Assembly (NCBI RefSeq): GCF_000756375.1
Contig: NZ_JNFD01000032.1
Span: 21,328-85,327, forward strand
Reading direction: 5' to 3'
Source of the DNA: Sphingopyxis sp. LC81
GTDB lineage: Bacteria > Pseudomonadota > Alphaproteobacteria > Sphingomonadales > Sphingomonadaceae
DNA length: 64,000 nucleotides
Each line of letters begins with the position of its first letter. The stretch's first letter is position 1. The notes under the pieces are model-generated. The model searched no databases. It was not told the origin of the DNA and saw nothing but the letters and a program-made list of their open reading frames with translations. The position numbers and the translations under genes are program-made. This document shows positions 57,029 through 64,000 of this stretch, in pieces.

Positions 57029-58687
57029 CTATTTCCGCGACGCGGCGCTCTTGTCGCGGATCGCCTTGAATTCGCTGCCGTCCTTCCAGCCGGGCCATTT
57101 GGCCGAGCGGGCGAGTTCGTCGCCGATCGTGTAGAAGACCGCGATATCCTGCACCGCGCCGTCGAGGTTCCAGCTTTCGTCCCACGCGTCGCAGGCCTGA
57201 TGATAGCATTTGCCGGTATAGACATCGACCCACGCCTGCCCCGCGGGCTTGCCGCCCTCGACGAGATCGGAGGCGCCCGCGATGCCCATCATCAGGAGGA
57301 CGGGAACGCCGCGCTTGGCGAGGCTGAAATGATCGGCGCGGTAGAAGAGGCCGCGTTCGGGCAGGCTTTCGACGCTGACGGTGCGGCCCTGCGCTTTGGC
57401 GACGCGCGCGAGATCGTCTTCGAGCGTGCCCTGTCCCTTGCCGACGAGGACGACGTCCTTAGCCTTTCCGGCGGTCTGGAGGATGTCGAGGCCGAAGTTG
57501 GCGACGGTCTTTTCGGCGGGGAAGATCGGGTTTTGGGCATAGGCTTCGGAGCCGAGCAGCCCGCGTTCCTCGGCGGTCCAGAAGGCGAAGGCGATCGTGC
57601 GGTCGGGGGCGGGCGCCGCCTTGAACAGCCGTGCGATCTCGAACAGCCCCGCGACGCCAAGCGCGTCGTCGTTGGCACCGGCGCGGTAGATGCGGCCCTT
57701 TTCGTCGGGCGGCCCCTCGCCATAGGCATCCCAGTGCGCGCCGTACATGATCACCTCGTCGGGGCGCTTGGCGCCGGGGATTTTCGCGAGGACATTCTGG
57801 CTCTGCACGACTTCCTGCGTCACCGGGATCGCGGCGTTGAAGCTGGTGTCGAGGTCGATGGGTTTGAAATCCTTGCGGCGTGCTGCGGTGCGCAGCTTTG
57901 CCAGATCCTGTCCGGCGTTGGTGAACAGGGCCGTCGCGGTTTCGCCCGAGATCCATCCCTGGAGCGCGAGGCTCGTCACCTTTTCGGGCGGCATGACGAG
58001 GCCGTAATTTTCACCACCCGGTGCTTTGACGACGTTCCAGCCGTAGCCGACGCCGTCGGTGTCGTGGACGATCAGCGCGCCAATCGCGCCGCGGCGTGCG
58101 GCTTCCTCGAACTTGTAGGTCCAGCGGCCATAATAGGTCATCGTCCGGCCGCCGAACTTGCCGAAGCTGTCCTCGCCCTTCGCCGCGACGAAATCGGGGT
58201 CGTTGATCAGGAAGACAGCGACCTTGCCCTTGAGGTCCTGTCCCTTGAAGTCGTCCCAGCCGCGTTCGGGCGCGGTGACGCCGTAACCGACGAAGACGAG
58301 CGGGGCGTTTTCGATGACGGCGCGGTCCTTCGGCTGGAGCGTCGAGACATAGATGTCGGTGCCGAAAGTCAGCGGCATCGCGGTGCCCTTGCGGTCGAAG
58401 CCGAGCGTCGTCGGGGTGCCGAGCCGCGTGTGGAGCAAGGGCACGGGCTGGGTCCAGCCGCCGTCGGTGCCAGCGGGTTCGAGGCCGAGTGCCTGCAGCC
58501 GGCCGATCAGGTAACCGATCGTGCGTTCCTCGCCGATCGTGCCGGGCGCGCGGCCCTGAAACTGGTCGGACGCGAGCGTGCGGACGGTCTGGGTGAGGTT
58601 GGCGGCGTCGATGGCGGGGGCGTTTTGCGCCGCGGCGGGAATGGCGAGCAGGGGGAGGAACAGGGCGGCGGCGTGGCGCAGGGACAT
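57029..58687 (-). CDS. Exported M28 family metallopeptidase
   Basis: A 552-residue secreted aminopeptidase-like enzyme. A signal peptide ends near PAAAQNAPA. The two-zinc site is spread over GAHWDAYG, ANDDALGVA, AEERGLLGS, FGLDIL and CYHQACD. A protease-associated insert lies between about residues 130 and 290. It should trim peptides outside the cytoplasm and, with the DUF885 and S9 enzymes nearby, makes a peptide-degrading group. Confidence 0.94.
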   Translation of the reverse strand: MSLRHAAALFLPLLAIPAAAQNAPAIDAANLTQTVRTLASDQFQGRAPGTIGEERTIGYLIGRLQALGLEPAGTDGGWTQPVPLLHTRLGTPTTLGFDRKGTAMPLTFGTDIYVSTLQPKDRAVIENAPLVFVGYGVTAPERGWDDFKGQDLKGKVAVFLINDPDFVAAKGEDSFGKFGGRTMTYYGRWTYKFEEAARRGAIGALIVHDTDGVGYGWNVVKAPGGENYGLVMPPEKVTSLALQGWISGETATALFTNAGQDLAKLRTAARRKDFKPIDLDTSFNAAIPVTQEVVQSQNVLAKIPGAKRPDEVIMYGAHWDAYGEGPPDEKGRIYRAGANDDALGVAGLFEIARLFKAAPAPDRTIAFAFWTAEERGLLGSEAYAQNPIFPAEKTVANFGLDILQTAGKAKDVVLVGKGQGTLEDDLARVAKAQGRTVSVESLPERGLFYRADHFSLAKRGVPVLLMMGIAGASDLVEGGKPAGQAWVDVYTGKCYHQACDAWDESWNLDGAVQDIAVFYTIGDELARSAKWPGWKDGSEFKAIRDKSAASRK

Positions 58688-58774
58688 GATGAATCGATTC
58701 CGCTTTGGGGGAGGAGGTCGAACCCTAGCATGGTCATGCGCTTTGTGAACCGGTGCGGCGGCGATTGCGGTGGC

Positions 58775-59296
58775 TTAGAGTGCGATCAGCAAGGCGGCGA
58801 GCGTCGCGGCTGCGATCGCGAGCAGCACCGCGGCGCGGAGGCCATAGAGCCGCAGGAGGCGCGCCGTTCGTGGCTCGGCGGGGGGGCCGGCGGCAGCGGC
58901 GGCAGGCGCGGCTTCGGGCCACACATCGCCGATGCGGTTCGGAAAGCCGGGCCGCGACGACAGATCCGGCCCGCTGATCCCGCTGGCGAGCGCGAGCTTC
59001 TCGAAAGCGACCGCCATCTTTCCCTGCTTGAGAATGCGGGCGACCTGCCCCTGTCGCGGATCGTCGGACGAGACGGGGAGCGCGCCGACGAGGCGTTCGA
59101 CCTCGGTATCGAGTGCGTGCAGGTCGTCGATCGCCTCCATCGCGCGCGACCGGTCGCCGCGTTCGAGCGCGAGTTGTAGCCGCGTTAGCGACAGAAAGCC
59201 GACGCGGCAGAACTGGAGCCCCAGCGCATAGTCGTCCGCTGTCGCGAGCGGGCCCGTCGGATCGGGCTCGTGCCGGGTTGAAAGGGCGCTCATCAT
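58775..59296 (-). CDS. Hypothetical protein with C-terminal membrane helix
   Basis: A 173-residue protein: an alpha-helical cytoplasmic part (ALGLQFCRVGFLSLTRLQLAL, AMEAIDDLHALDTEVERLV), an Ala/Pro-rich linker and a C-terminal membrane helix (about 150-172). No family recognised. The ATG has AGGAG 5 bases upstream; a second ATG follows directly. It is divergent from the 2OG oxygenase gene. Confidence 0.75.
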   Translation of the reverse strand: MMSALSTRHEPDPTGPLATADDYALGLQFCRVGFLSLTRLQLALERGDRSRAMEAIDDLHALDTEVERLVGALPVSSDDPRQGQVARILKQGKMAVAFEKLALASGISGPDLSSRPGFPNRIGDVWPEAAPAAAAAGPPAEPRTARLLRLYGLRAAVLLAIAAATLAALLIAL

Positions 59297-59476
59297 CCTT
59301 GCTCCTGTCCTCACTCGCCCCTGCAAGATCGACTAGCGAGAAGAAGCGCGGGCGCGGAAGCCCCGATCAGGCCCGCTGTGCCCCGGATGCGCCGGACGGT
59401 GGCCCGGCATGGGGCTTTCAGTTTGAAAGCAAGAAACGGGGCGCAGGTTGGCGCGCGCGGTGGCATGGCCCGGTGC

Positions 59477-60202
59477 ATGACGGACACCATGGAAACACAC
59501 ATCGTTGCGCGTATCGAAACGCTGGACTGGGGCGCGATCGCGGCAGCGCTCGACCGCGATGGGTGGGCGGTGCTGCCTGGGTTGCTGAGCGATGCCGGGT
59601 GCAATGAGGTTGCGGCGCTCTATGCAAGGGAAGCGGGGTTCCGCAGCCATGTCCATATGGCGCGGCACGGGTTCGGGCGCGGCGAATATCGCTATTTCGC
59701 CTATCCGTTGCCGCCGCTGGTCGCGGCGCTGCGGAGTGGGCTGTATCCGTCGCTCGCGCCGATCGCCAACCGCTGGCACGAGCGGATGGGGATGGCAGTG
59801 CGCTTTCCCGCCGACCACGCTGAATTTCTGGCGCGGTGCCATGATGCGGGACAGCGGCGCCCGACGCCGTTGCTGCTGCAATATGGCGCGGGAGATTATA
59901 ATTGCCTGCACCAGGATTTGTACGGCGAGCATGTCTTTCCGTTGCAGGCCGCGGTGCTGCTGTCAGTGCCCGCCGACGACTTCAGCGGCGGCGAGTTCGT
60001 CTTGACCGAGCAAAGACCGCGGATGCAGTCGCGCGCCGCTGTCGTGCCGCTCACAAAGGGCGATGCGGCGGTGTTCGCGGTGAACGTCCGGCCTGTGCGC
60101 GGCGCGCGCGGCGACTATCGCGTCGCGATGCGCCACGGGGTCAGCGAAATCCGGTCGGGGCGGCGGTACACGTTGGGCGTGATTTTCCACGACGCGACGT
60201 AG
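59477..60202 (+). CDS. 2OG-Fe(II) oxygenase
   Basis: A 241-residue double-stranded beta-helix dioxygenase. The iron ligands are His145 and Asp147 (CLHQDLYG) and His220 (AMRHGVSE), with Arg229 or Arg230 (SGRRYTLGVIFHDA) to bind 2-oxoglutarate. The surrounding pattern is that of an uncharacterised prolyl-hydroxylase/AlkB-like group common in proteobacteria; no target is evident. The ATG chosen (MTDTME) has only a weak ribosome-binding site; ATG 59489 is possible. Confidence 0.9.
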   Translation: MTDTMETHIVARIETLDWGAIAAALDRDGWAVLPGLLSDAGCNEVAALYAREAGFRSHVHMARHGFGRGEYRYFAYPLPPLVAALRSGLYPSLAPIANRWHERMGMAVRFPADHAEFLARCHDAGQRRPTPLLLQYGAGDYNCLHQDLYGEHVFPLQAAVLLSVPADDFSGGEFVLTEQRPRMQSRAAVVPLTKGDAAVFAVNVRPVRGARGDYRVAMRHGVSEIRSGRRYTLGVIFHDAT

Positions 60203-60210
60203 GTGCCTGC

Positions 60211-62370
60211 CTATTTCGCCGCCGCATTGCCTGCCGGTCGCGTCCAGCCCTTCTTGTATTTTTCGAACCAGGCGAGGATTGCCGATGCCTTGGCGGCCGA
60301 TTGCGACGGGCGCGCGGCGATGCTGCCGTGGCTGGCGCCGGGGACCTTGATCAGCGCGCTGGGCACGCCGCGGAGGCGGAGCGCGGTGTAATATTGTTCG
60401 GATTCGCTGACCGGGGTGCGGTAATCCTCTGCCCCGACGACGACGAGCGTCGGGGTTTCGACATTGCCGACCAGCGAGAGCGGGGAGCGGGACCAGAAGA
60501 GTTCGGGCTTTTCCCACGGTTCGGCGCCGAGCCAATAGGGGCCGAAAAAGCCGGGGCCGTCGGCGGTGAGCGCCTGCGTCGTCCAGTTGATCACCGGCTT
60601 TTGCGTGACCGCGGCCTTGAAGCGATTGGTCTTGCCGACGATCCAGCTGGTGAGCACGCCGCCGCCCGAGCCGCCGGTGACGAAGAGCGCGTCGGGGTCG
60701 GCGACGCCGAGTTCGATCGCGCGATCGACGATGGAGATGAGATCGAAATAGTCGTTGCCCGGATATTGCTTGTCGATCTCGTTCGCGAAGGCCGCGCCAT
60801 AGCTGGTCGAACCGCGCGGGTTCGCCGAGAGCACCGCATAGCCGCTGGCGGCGTAGAGCTGGTTGTCGGTCGAGAAATGGCCGCCATAGGCCGCGAAGGG
60901 CCCGCCGTGGATTTCGAGGATCAGCGGCACGCGCTGGCCGTCGCGGTAGCCGGGCGGGAGGGTCAGCCAGCCCTCGATCGTCTTGCCGTCGTGGCTCGAT
61001 GCCACGGTGATCTTGCGGACCTCGCCGAGCGACTTCACTTCGCGCAAGCTCCGGTTGAGGTCGGTGAGGATGCGCGCCGTTCCGCCGCGATTGAGCTGCA
61101 CCTCGGCCGGGCGCGTTCCGGTGCCACCGGTGAAGGCGATCGCGCCGCCGTCCGACACGCTGAAGCTGCCGCCCGTATAGGGCCGGTCGAGCCCGCCGCC
61201 CGAAAGGCCGGTCGCGGCGGTGCGCACCGCGCCATCGAGGCCGATGCGCGCGACCTTGGTTTCGCCATGATCGTCGTACTGCGCATAGACGGACTTGCCG
61301 TCGGCGCCCCACTGGATCGCGTCGATGCCATAGTCCCAATTGCCCGTCAGGCTGCGCTTGCCCGACCCGTCGCGGTTCATGACGTAGAGCTGAGTGTTTT
61401 CGTAAGCGCGCAATTTGTCGTCGAAGCCGAGGTAGGCGATCTTGCCGCCGTCGGGCGAGACGAGCGGATTGGTGTCGGGGCCGTTGCGGTCGGTGAGCGC
61501 GGTGACCGTGCCGCTCGTCACGTCGAGCGCGTGGACTTCGCTCTCGACCGGGTCCTTCTCCCAGTCGGGCTTGCGGTTCGCGCTGAAATAGAGGGTGCGG
61601 CCATCGCGTGACCAGCTCAAGGGACCGCCGTCGTGATAGGGGCCGAAGGTCAGCTGGCGCGGCGAGCCGCCGGTCGCGGGGACGACGAAAATCTTTTCGA
61701 AGCCGGGTTCGAGATAGCCTTCGCCGTCGGCGCGATAGGCGAGAAGGTCGTGGATCTCGAGCGGCTCGGCCCATTTCGCGCCCTCGGGCTTGTTTTTCGG
61801 TGCCGCGCCGAAGCTCGGGCCGTCGTCCTTGACGAGCATCGTGTAGGCGATCGAGCGGCCGTCGGGCGACCAGGCGAGGCTCGACGGGCTGGTCGGCAGG
61901 CCGGTGAGGCGCACCGCCTCGCCGCCGTTCATCCAGCGCACCCAGAGCTGCGCGCTGCCGCCCTCGGTCGAGGCGAAGGCGAGGCGCTTGCCGTCGGGCG
62001 ACCAGCGCGGCGAAAAGGCGCCGCCGCTACGGCCCGCGACAGGGGTTTCCTCGCCCGTCGCGGTGTCGATCAGCCAGATCGAGCTGACCGCACGGTCGGA
62101 CATGATGTCGTTCGAACGACGGACATAGGCGATGTGGCGCCCGTCGGGGCTGATCTGCGGGTCGGAGGCGATCGAGAGGTCGAAGAGGTCGGCGCCGGTG
62201 AGGCGGCGTTCGGGGCCCTTGCGCGCGCTGCCGGCGGCGGCGGCCGACATGGGAGCAGGCGTTTCTGCGGCGGGCGCGGGCGATGCGGCGGGCGCCGGTT
62301 CTTCTTGTGCAAAGGCCGGCTGCGAGGAGAGTACGAGCAGGCTCGCACCGAGGATAGCCAGTTTGCGCAT
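60211..62370 (-). CDS. Exported S9 family (prolyl oligopeptidase-type) serine peptidase
   Basis: A 719-residue protein. A signal peptide ends FAQEEPA; a seven-bladed propeller of WD40-like/TolB repeats (SPDGRHIAYV, SPDGKRLAF, SPDGRSIAYT and others) fills about residues 60-430. The C-terminal alpha/beta hydrolase has the nucleophile in GGSGGG, Asp in VGAEDYRTP and His in GASHGS. Dipeptidyl-peptidase or acylaminoacyl-peptidase activity is expected. Confidence 0.95.
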   Translation of the reverse strand: MRKLAILGASLLVLSSQPAFAQEEPAPAASPAPAAETPAPMSAAAAGSARKGPERRLTGADLFDLSIASDPQISPDGRHIAYVRRSNDIMSDRAVSSIWLIDTATGEETPVAGRSGGAFSPRWSPDGKRLAFASTEGGSAQLWVRWMNGGEAVRLTGLPTSPSSLAWSPDGRSIAYTMLVKDDGPSFGAAPKNKPEGAKWAEPLEIHDLLAYRADGEGYLEPGFEKIFVVPATGGSPRQLTFGPYHDGGPLSWSRDGRTLYFSANRKPDWEKDPVESEVHALDVTSGTVTALTDRNGPDTNPLVSPDGGKIAYLGFDDKLRAYENTQLYVMNRDGSGKRSLTGNWDYGIDAIQWGADGKSVYAQYDDHGETKVARIGLDGAVRTAATGLSGGGLDRPYTGGSFSVSDGGAIAFTGGTGTRPAEVQLNRGGTARILTDLNRSLREVKSLGEVRKITVASSHDGKTIEGWLTLPPGYRDGQRVPLILEIHGGPFAAYGGHFSTDNQLYAASGYAVLSANPRGSTSYGAAFANEIDKQYPGNDYFDLISIVDRAIELGVADPDALFVTGGSGGGVLTSWIVGKTNRFKAAVTQKPVINWTTQALTADGPGFFGPYWLGAEPWEKPELFWSRSPLSLVGNVETPTLVVVGAEDYRTPVSESEQYYTALRLRGVPSALIKVPGASHGSIAARPSQSAAKASAILAWFEKYKKGWTRPAGNAAAK

Positions 62371-62463
62371 GAAGATTCGCCCCTTTTTTCAGTGAGAGGG
62401 CAGGTCTGTACGTTTCGCCGGAGCGGGTCAACTGTCGGGGTTGCATACAATCGTGCCCGCTTG

Positions 62464-62630
62464 CCTTCCCCCTTGATGGGGGAAGGATATGCAGCCTTGC
62501 CGCTTCGGCGGCCAGGCGGAGTTGGATGGGGGTGAGGGTGCGATCTTGCGCAACATCGCGACCGCACCCGCTCCGCTGCAACTAGCCAGCAAGCTGGCAA
62601 GTTTCGCTGCCTCCCCCATCAAGGGGGAGG
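62464..62630. repeat. Palindromic intergenic element upstream of the S9 gene
   Basis: Two hairpin ends (CCTTCCCCCTTGATGGGGGA and CTCCCCCATCAAGGGGGAGG) bracket about 125 bases with further inverted stretches (GGTGAGGGTGCG against CGCACCCGCTCC). No coding capacity. Different from the TCCTCCCTGT-ended family at 14356 and 17597 but of the same general design, probably a non-autonomous element. Confidence 0.75.
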
Positions 62631-62636
62631 GATTGG

Positions 62637-63899
62637 TCAGCCGTCGCGGCCGTAGACGTCGTCGCGGAAGGCGAGGCCGCGGTCAGTCGCGACCGCGGTG
62701 ATATAGGTGAGGTAGACGGGGACCTCGACGGGGAGCGCGACCGCCTGTTCGGGGGTCTTCGATTTGGTGTTGATCGAGCGGTGGAGCAGCCACTGGCCGA
62801 GCGCGGCGGCATTTTCGAGGCGGATGCAGCCGTTCGAAAAATGGCGGTCGGGCTTTTTGAGCAGCGCGCGTTCGGGGGTGTCGTGGAGGTAGATGCCCTC
62901 GTCGTTGGGGAAGAGGAATTTGACGCGGCCCATCGAATTGGCGCCGCCGGGAAGTTCGCGCAGGCGCAGGATCTGATCGCCGGCGGCGACCGCGGGCCAA
63001 TCGATTTCGGCCGCGTCGAGCTTGCGCGGGTTGGGGCCCCAGTCGGAGAGCGCCTCCATGCGCAGCGACGCGAGGCTGCGGCCGGCGAGCACCTTCGGCG
63101 CGATGCTTTTCTGCGCGAGATAGTCGGGGACGTTCCAATAGGGGTTGAGGATCGCCCATTGTAGCTTGCCCGCGAGCATCGGCGTTTGCGTTTCGGGCGC
63201 GCCGACGACGACCTTCATCGACCCCGCGCGCTTGCCCGATCCATAATACCAGAGCTGGCCCGATGAGGCGTCGACGACGATGTGATGAACATATGGGCCG
63301 GGGAGGATACGCGTGCGGTCGAGGTTGAGGCGGAGGCGCGCCATCGCGTCCCTGGGCGCGCCGTCTGCCAGCGCGCGGCCCATAGCCAAGCGGAGGCGGA
63401 CATAATGTTCGCTCATCCAGCCCATGTTTTTCATATAGGCGCCGAAATCCTTGGGGAAGGCGGCGGCGCGCAGCACCGCGTCGGCGTCGGCCTTTTTCGG
63501 GCGAAGCGACTTGTCGGCATATTCCATCCTGGCCTTGCCCGGGCTGCGCATGTCGCGGACGTAGCGCGCGAAGGATGTCGAAAGCGCCACCTCGGCACGC
63601 GCGAGCGCTTGCGGGTCGCCGCCGCCGGTGCGCGCAATCAGCGCTTCGAGCTTTTCGAGGTCATAGGATGAGGGTTTGAGGTCGTCGCGCGCCGCGGTCG
63701 ACAGATAGCCGAGCAAGATCGCCGCTTCGGGACCGACCTTGCCTGCGCGCACCCAGAGCGGCTTGTAGCCGCGCGCGGCGTAGAAGCGCTTGACGTCGCC
63801 GCTCGCTTCTTCGCGGATCGCGCCGACGAGTGGAATCGCCGCACCCTGCGCTGCGGGCGCCGCGAAGGCGGGCGGGGCGAAGGTGGTGCCGAGCGCCAA
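62637..63899 (-). CDS. L,D-transpeptidase (YkuD domain)
   Basis: At least 420 residues; makes 3-3 peptidoglycan cross-links or attaches proteins. The N-terminal part is helical with a peptidoglycan-binding-like domain (RFYAARGYKPLWV), followed by a YkuD domain (VHHIVVDASSGQLWYY, ILNPYWNVPDYLAQK) with the catalytic Cys in HFSNGCIRLE. The first standard start visible is a TTG, which gives a short signal sequence. The frame stays open to the window edge and encodes a better one (RRCAPLFLIGLALGTTFAPP), so the true start may lie beyond 64000. See the hairpin at 63910. Confidence 0.9.
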   Translation of the reverse strand: MALGTTFAPPAFAAPAAQGAAIPLVGAIREEASGDVKRFYAARGYKPLWVRAGKVGPEAAILLGYLSTAARDDLKPSSYDLEKLEALIARTGGGDPQALARAEVALSTSFARYVRDMRSPGKARMEYADKSLRPKKADADAVLRAAAFPKDFGAYMKNMGWMSEHYVRLRLAMGRALADGAPRDAMARLRLNLDRTRILPGPYVHHIVVDASSGQLWYYGSGKRAGSMKVVVGAPETQTPMLAGKLQWAILNPYWNVPDYLAQKSIAPKVLAGRSLASLRMEALSDWGPNPRKLDAAEIDWPAVAAGDQILRLRELPGGANSMGRVKFLFPNDEGIYLHDTPERALLKKPDRHFSNGCIRLENAAALGQWLLHRSINTKSKTPEQAVALPVEVPVYLTYITAVATDRGLAFRDDVYGRDG

Positions 63900-63909
63900 T
63901 CCGATCAGG

Positions 63910-63940
63910 AAAAGGGGAGCGCAGCGACGCTGCGCTCCCC
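63910..63940 (-). terminator. Terminator-like hairpin before the L,D-transpeptidase
   Basis: A perfect 12-base stem (GGGGAGCGCAGC with GCTGCGCTCCCC, loop of 3) followed on the minus strand by TTTTCC. Its strength and T-run look like an intrinsic terminator. It lies 12 bases after a stop codon at 63953, yet it is also inside the open upstream extension of the transpeptidase frame, where it would encode RGAQRRCAPL. One of the two readings must be wrong, or both overlap. Confidence 0.6.
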
Positions 63941-63952
63941 GAAACTTGGTAA

Positions 63953-64000
63953 TCAGCCGCGTTCTCCCAGTCGCGTCGGCGCGATCCGCGAAGAAGCGAG
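63953..64000 (-). CDS. Possible C-terminal end of a gene cut by the window edge
   Basis: One minus-strand frame runs from the right edge through 15 codons (ending RIAPTRLGERG) to a TGA, just before the terminator-like hairpin. Position relative to that hairpin suggests a real gene end. The piece is too short to identify, and the competing frame of the transpeptidase extension covers the same bases. Confidence 0.3.
   Translation of the reverse strand, partial: LASSRIAPTRLGERG

Overview
The window is GC-rich, gene-dense alphaproteobacterial chromosome, most likely Sphingomonadales and close to Sphingopyxis. Supporting signs are the lnt-metK-trmB order, a compact carotenoid operon (crtY-crtI-crtB), a TonB-dependent receptor, several secreted peptidases, GTG/TTG starts with 4-base gene overlaps, and short palindromic intergenic repeats typical of sphingomonads. 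I see no rRNA operon, prophage, transposase or CRISPR array. There is one tRNA gene (Val, UAC). The genus assignment is inference from gene content; no search was run.

Layout. 0-5.4 kb: trmB (partial), metK and lnt on the minus strand, a hypothetical gene, then a DUF2141 gene overlapping a sterol-desaturase-family gene. 5.4-10.7 kb: a tightly overlapping plus-strand operon crtY-crtI-LOG-crtB-pnuC-nicotinamide riboside kinase, joining carotenoid synthesis to NAD precursor salvage. 10.7-17.7 kb: metA (with acetyltransferase-type Glu111), two acyl-CoA ligases, an atypical OmpR/PhoB-like regulator, a DsbA/HCCA-isomerase-like protein and an enoyl-CoA hydratase. 17.7-21.5 kb: a leftward operon (nuclease, crcB, RluC-type synthase, PaiB-like, small membrane protein, ATP12-like). 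21.7-27.9 kb: a winged-helix protein, corA, tRNA-Val, a GntR regulator divergent from an iodotyrosine-deiodinase-like flavoprotein, and a secreted amidohydrolase.

27.9-45.5 kb: acnA with a clear terminator, two lipoproteins, a diguanylate cyclase, and a probable 5-oxoproline utilisation locus (LacI regulator, DUF2891, DUF979, DUF969, fused 5-oxoprolinase). These are followed by a CHASE/HWE histidine kinase, a GST, a PilZ protein and an ABC-F ATPase. 45.9-51.0 kb: a BlaI-type repressor with two tandem palindromic operators, an M56 (BlaR1-like) membrane peptidase, a secreted protein carrying the same ~28-residue repeats as the M56 protein, and a TonB receptor, all overlapping or closely spaced. 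This is the most system-like uncharacterised module in the window. 51-64 kb: an RNase H-like protein, a PAS protein, a solitary MreB, an adenine/adenosine deaminase coupled to a phosphoribosyltransferase (purine salvage), and a run of exported peptidases (DUF885, M28, S9) with a 2OG-Fe(II) oxygenase and an L,D-transpeptidase.

The longest stretch without a gene is 45531-45917. It holds a palindromic repeat and the BlaI operators. Other gaps are under 300 bases and hold repeats, leaders or nothing recognisable. Start codons were chosen by Shine-Dalgarno spacing, overlap with the upstream gene and where homology-like sequence begins.
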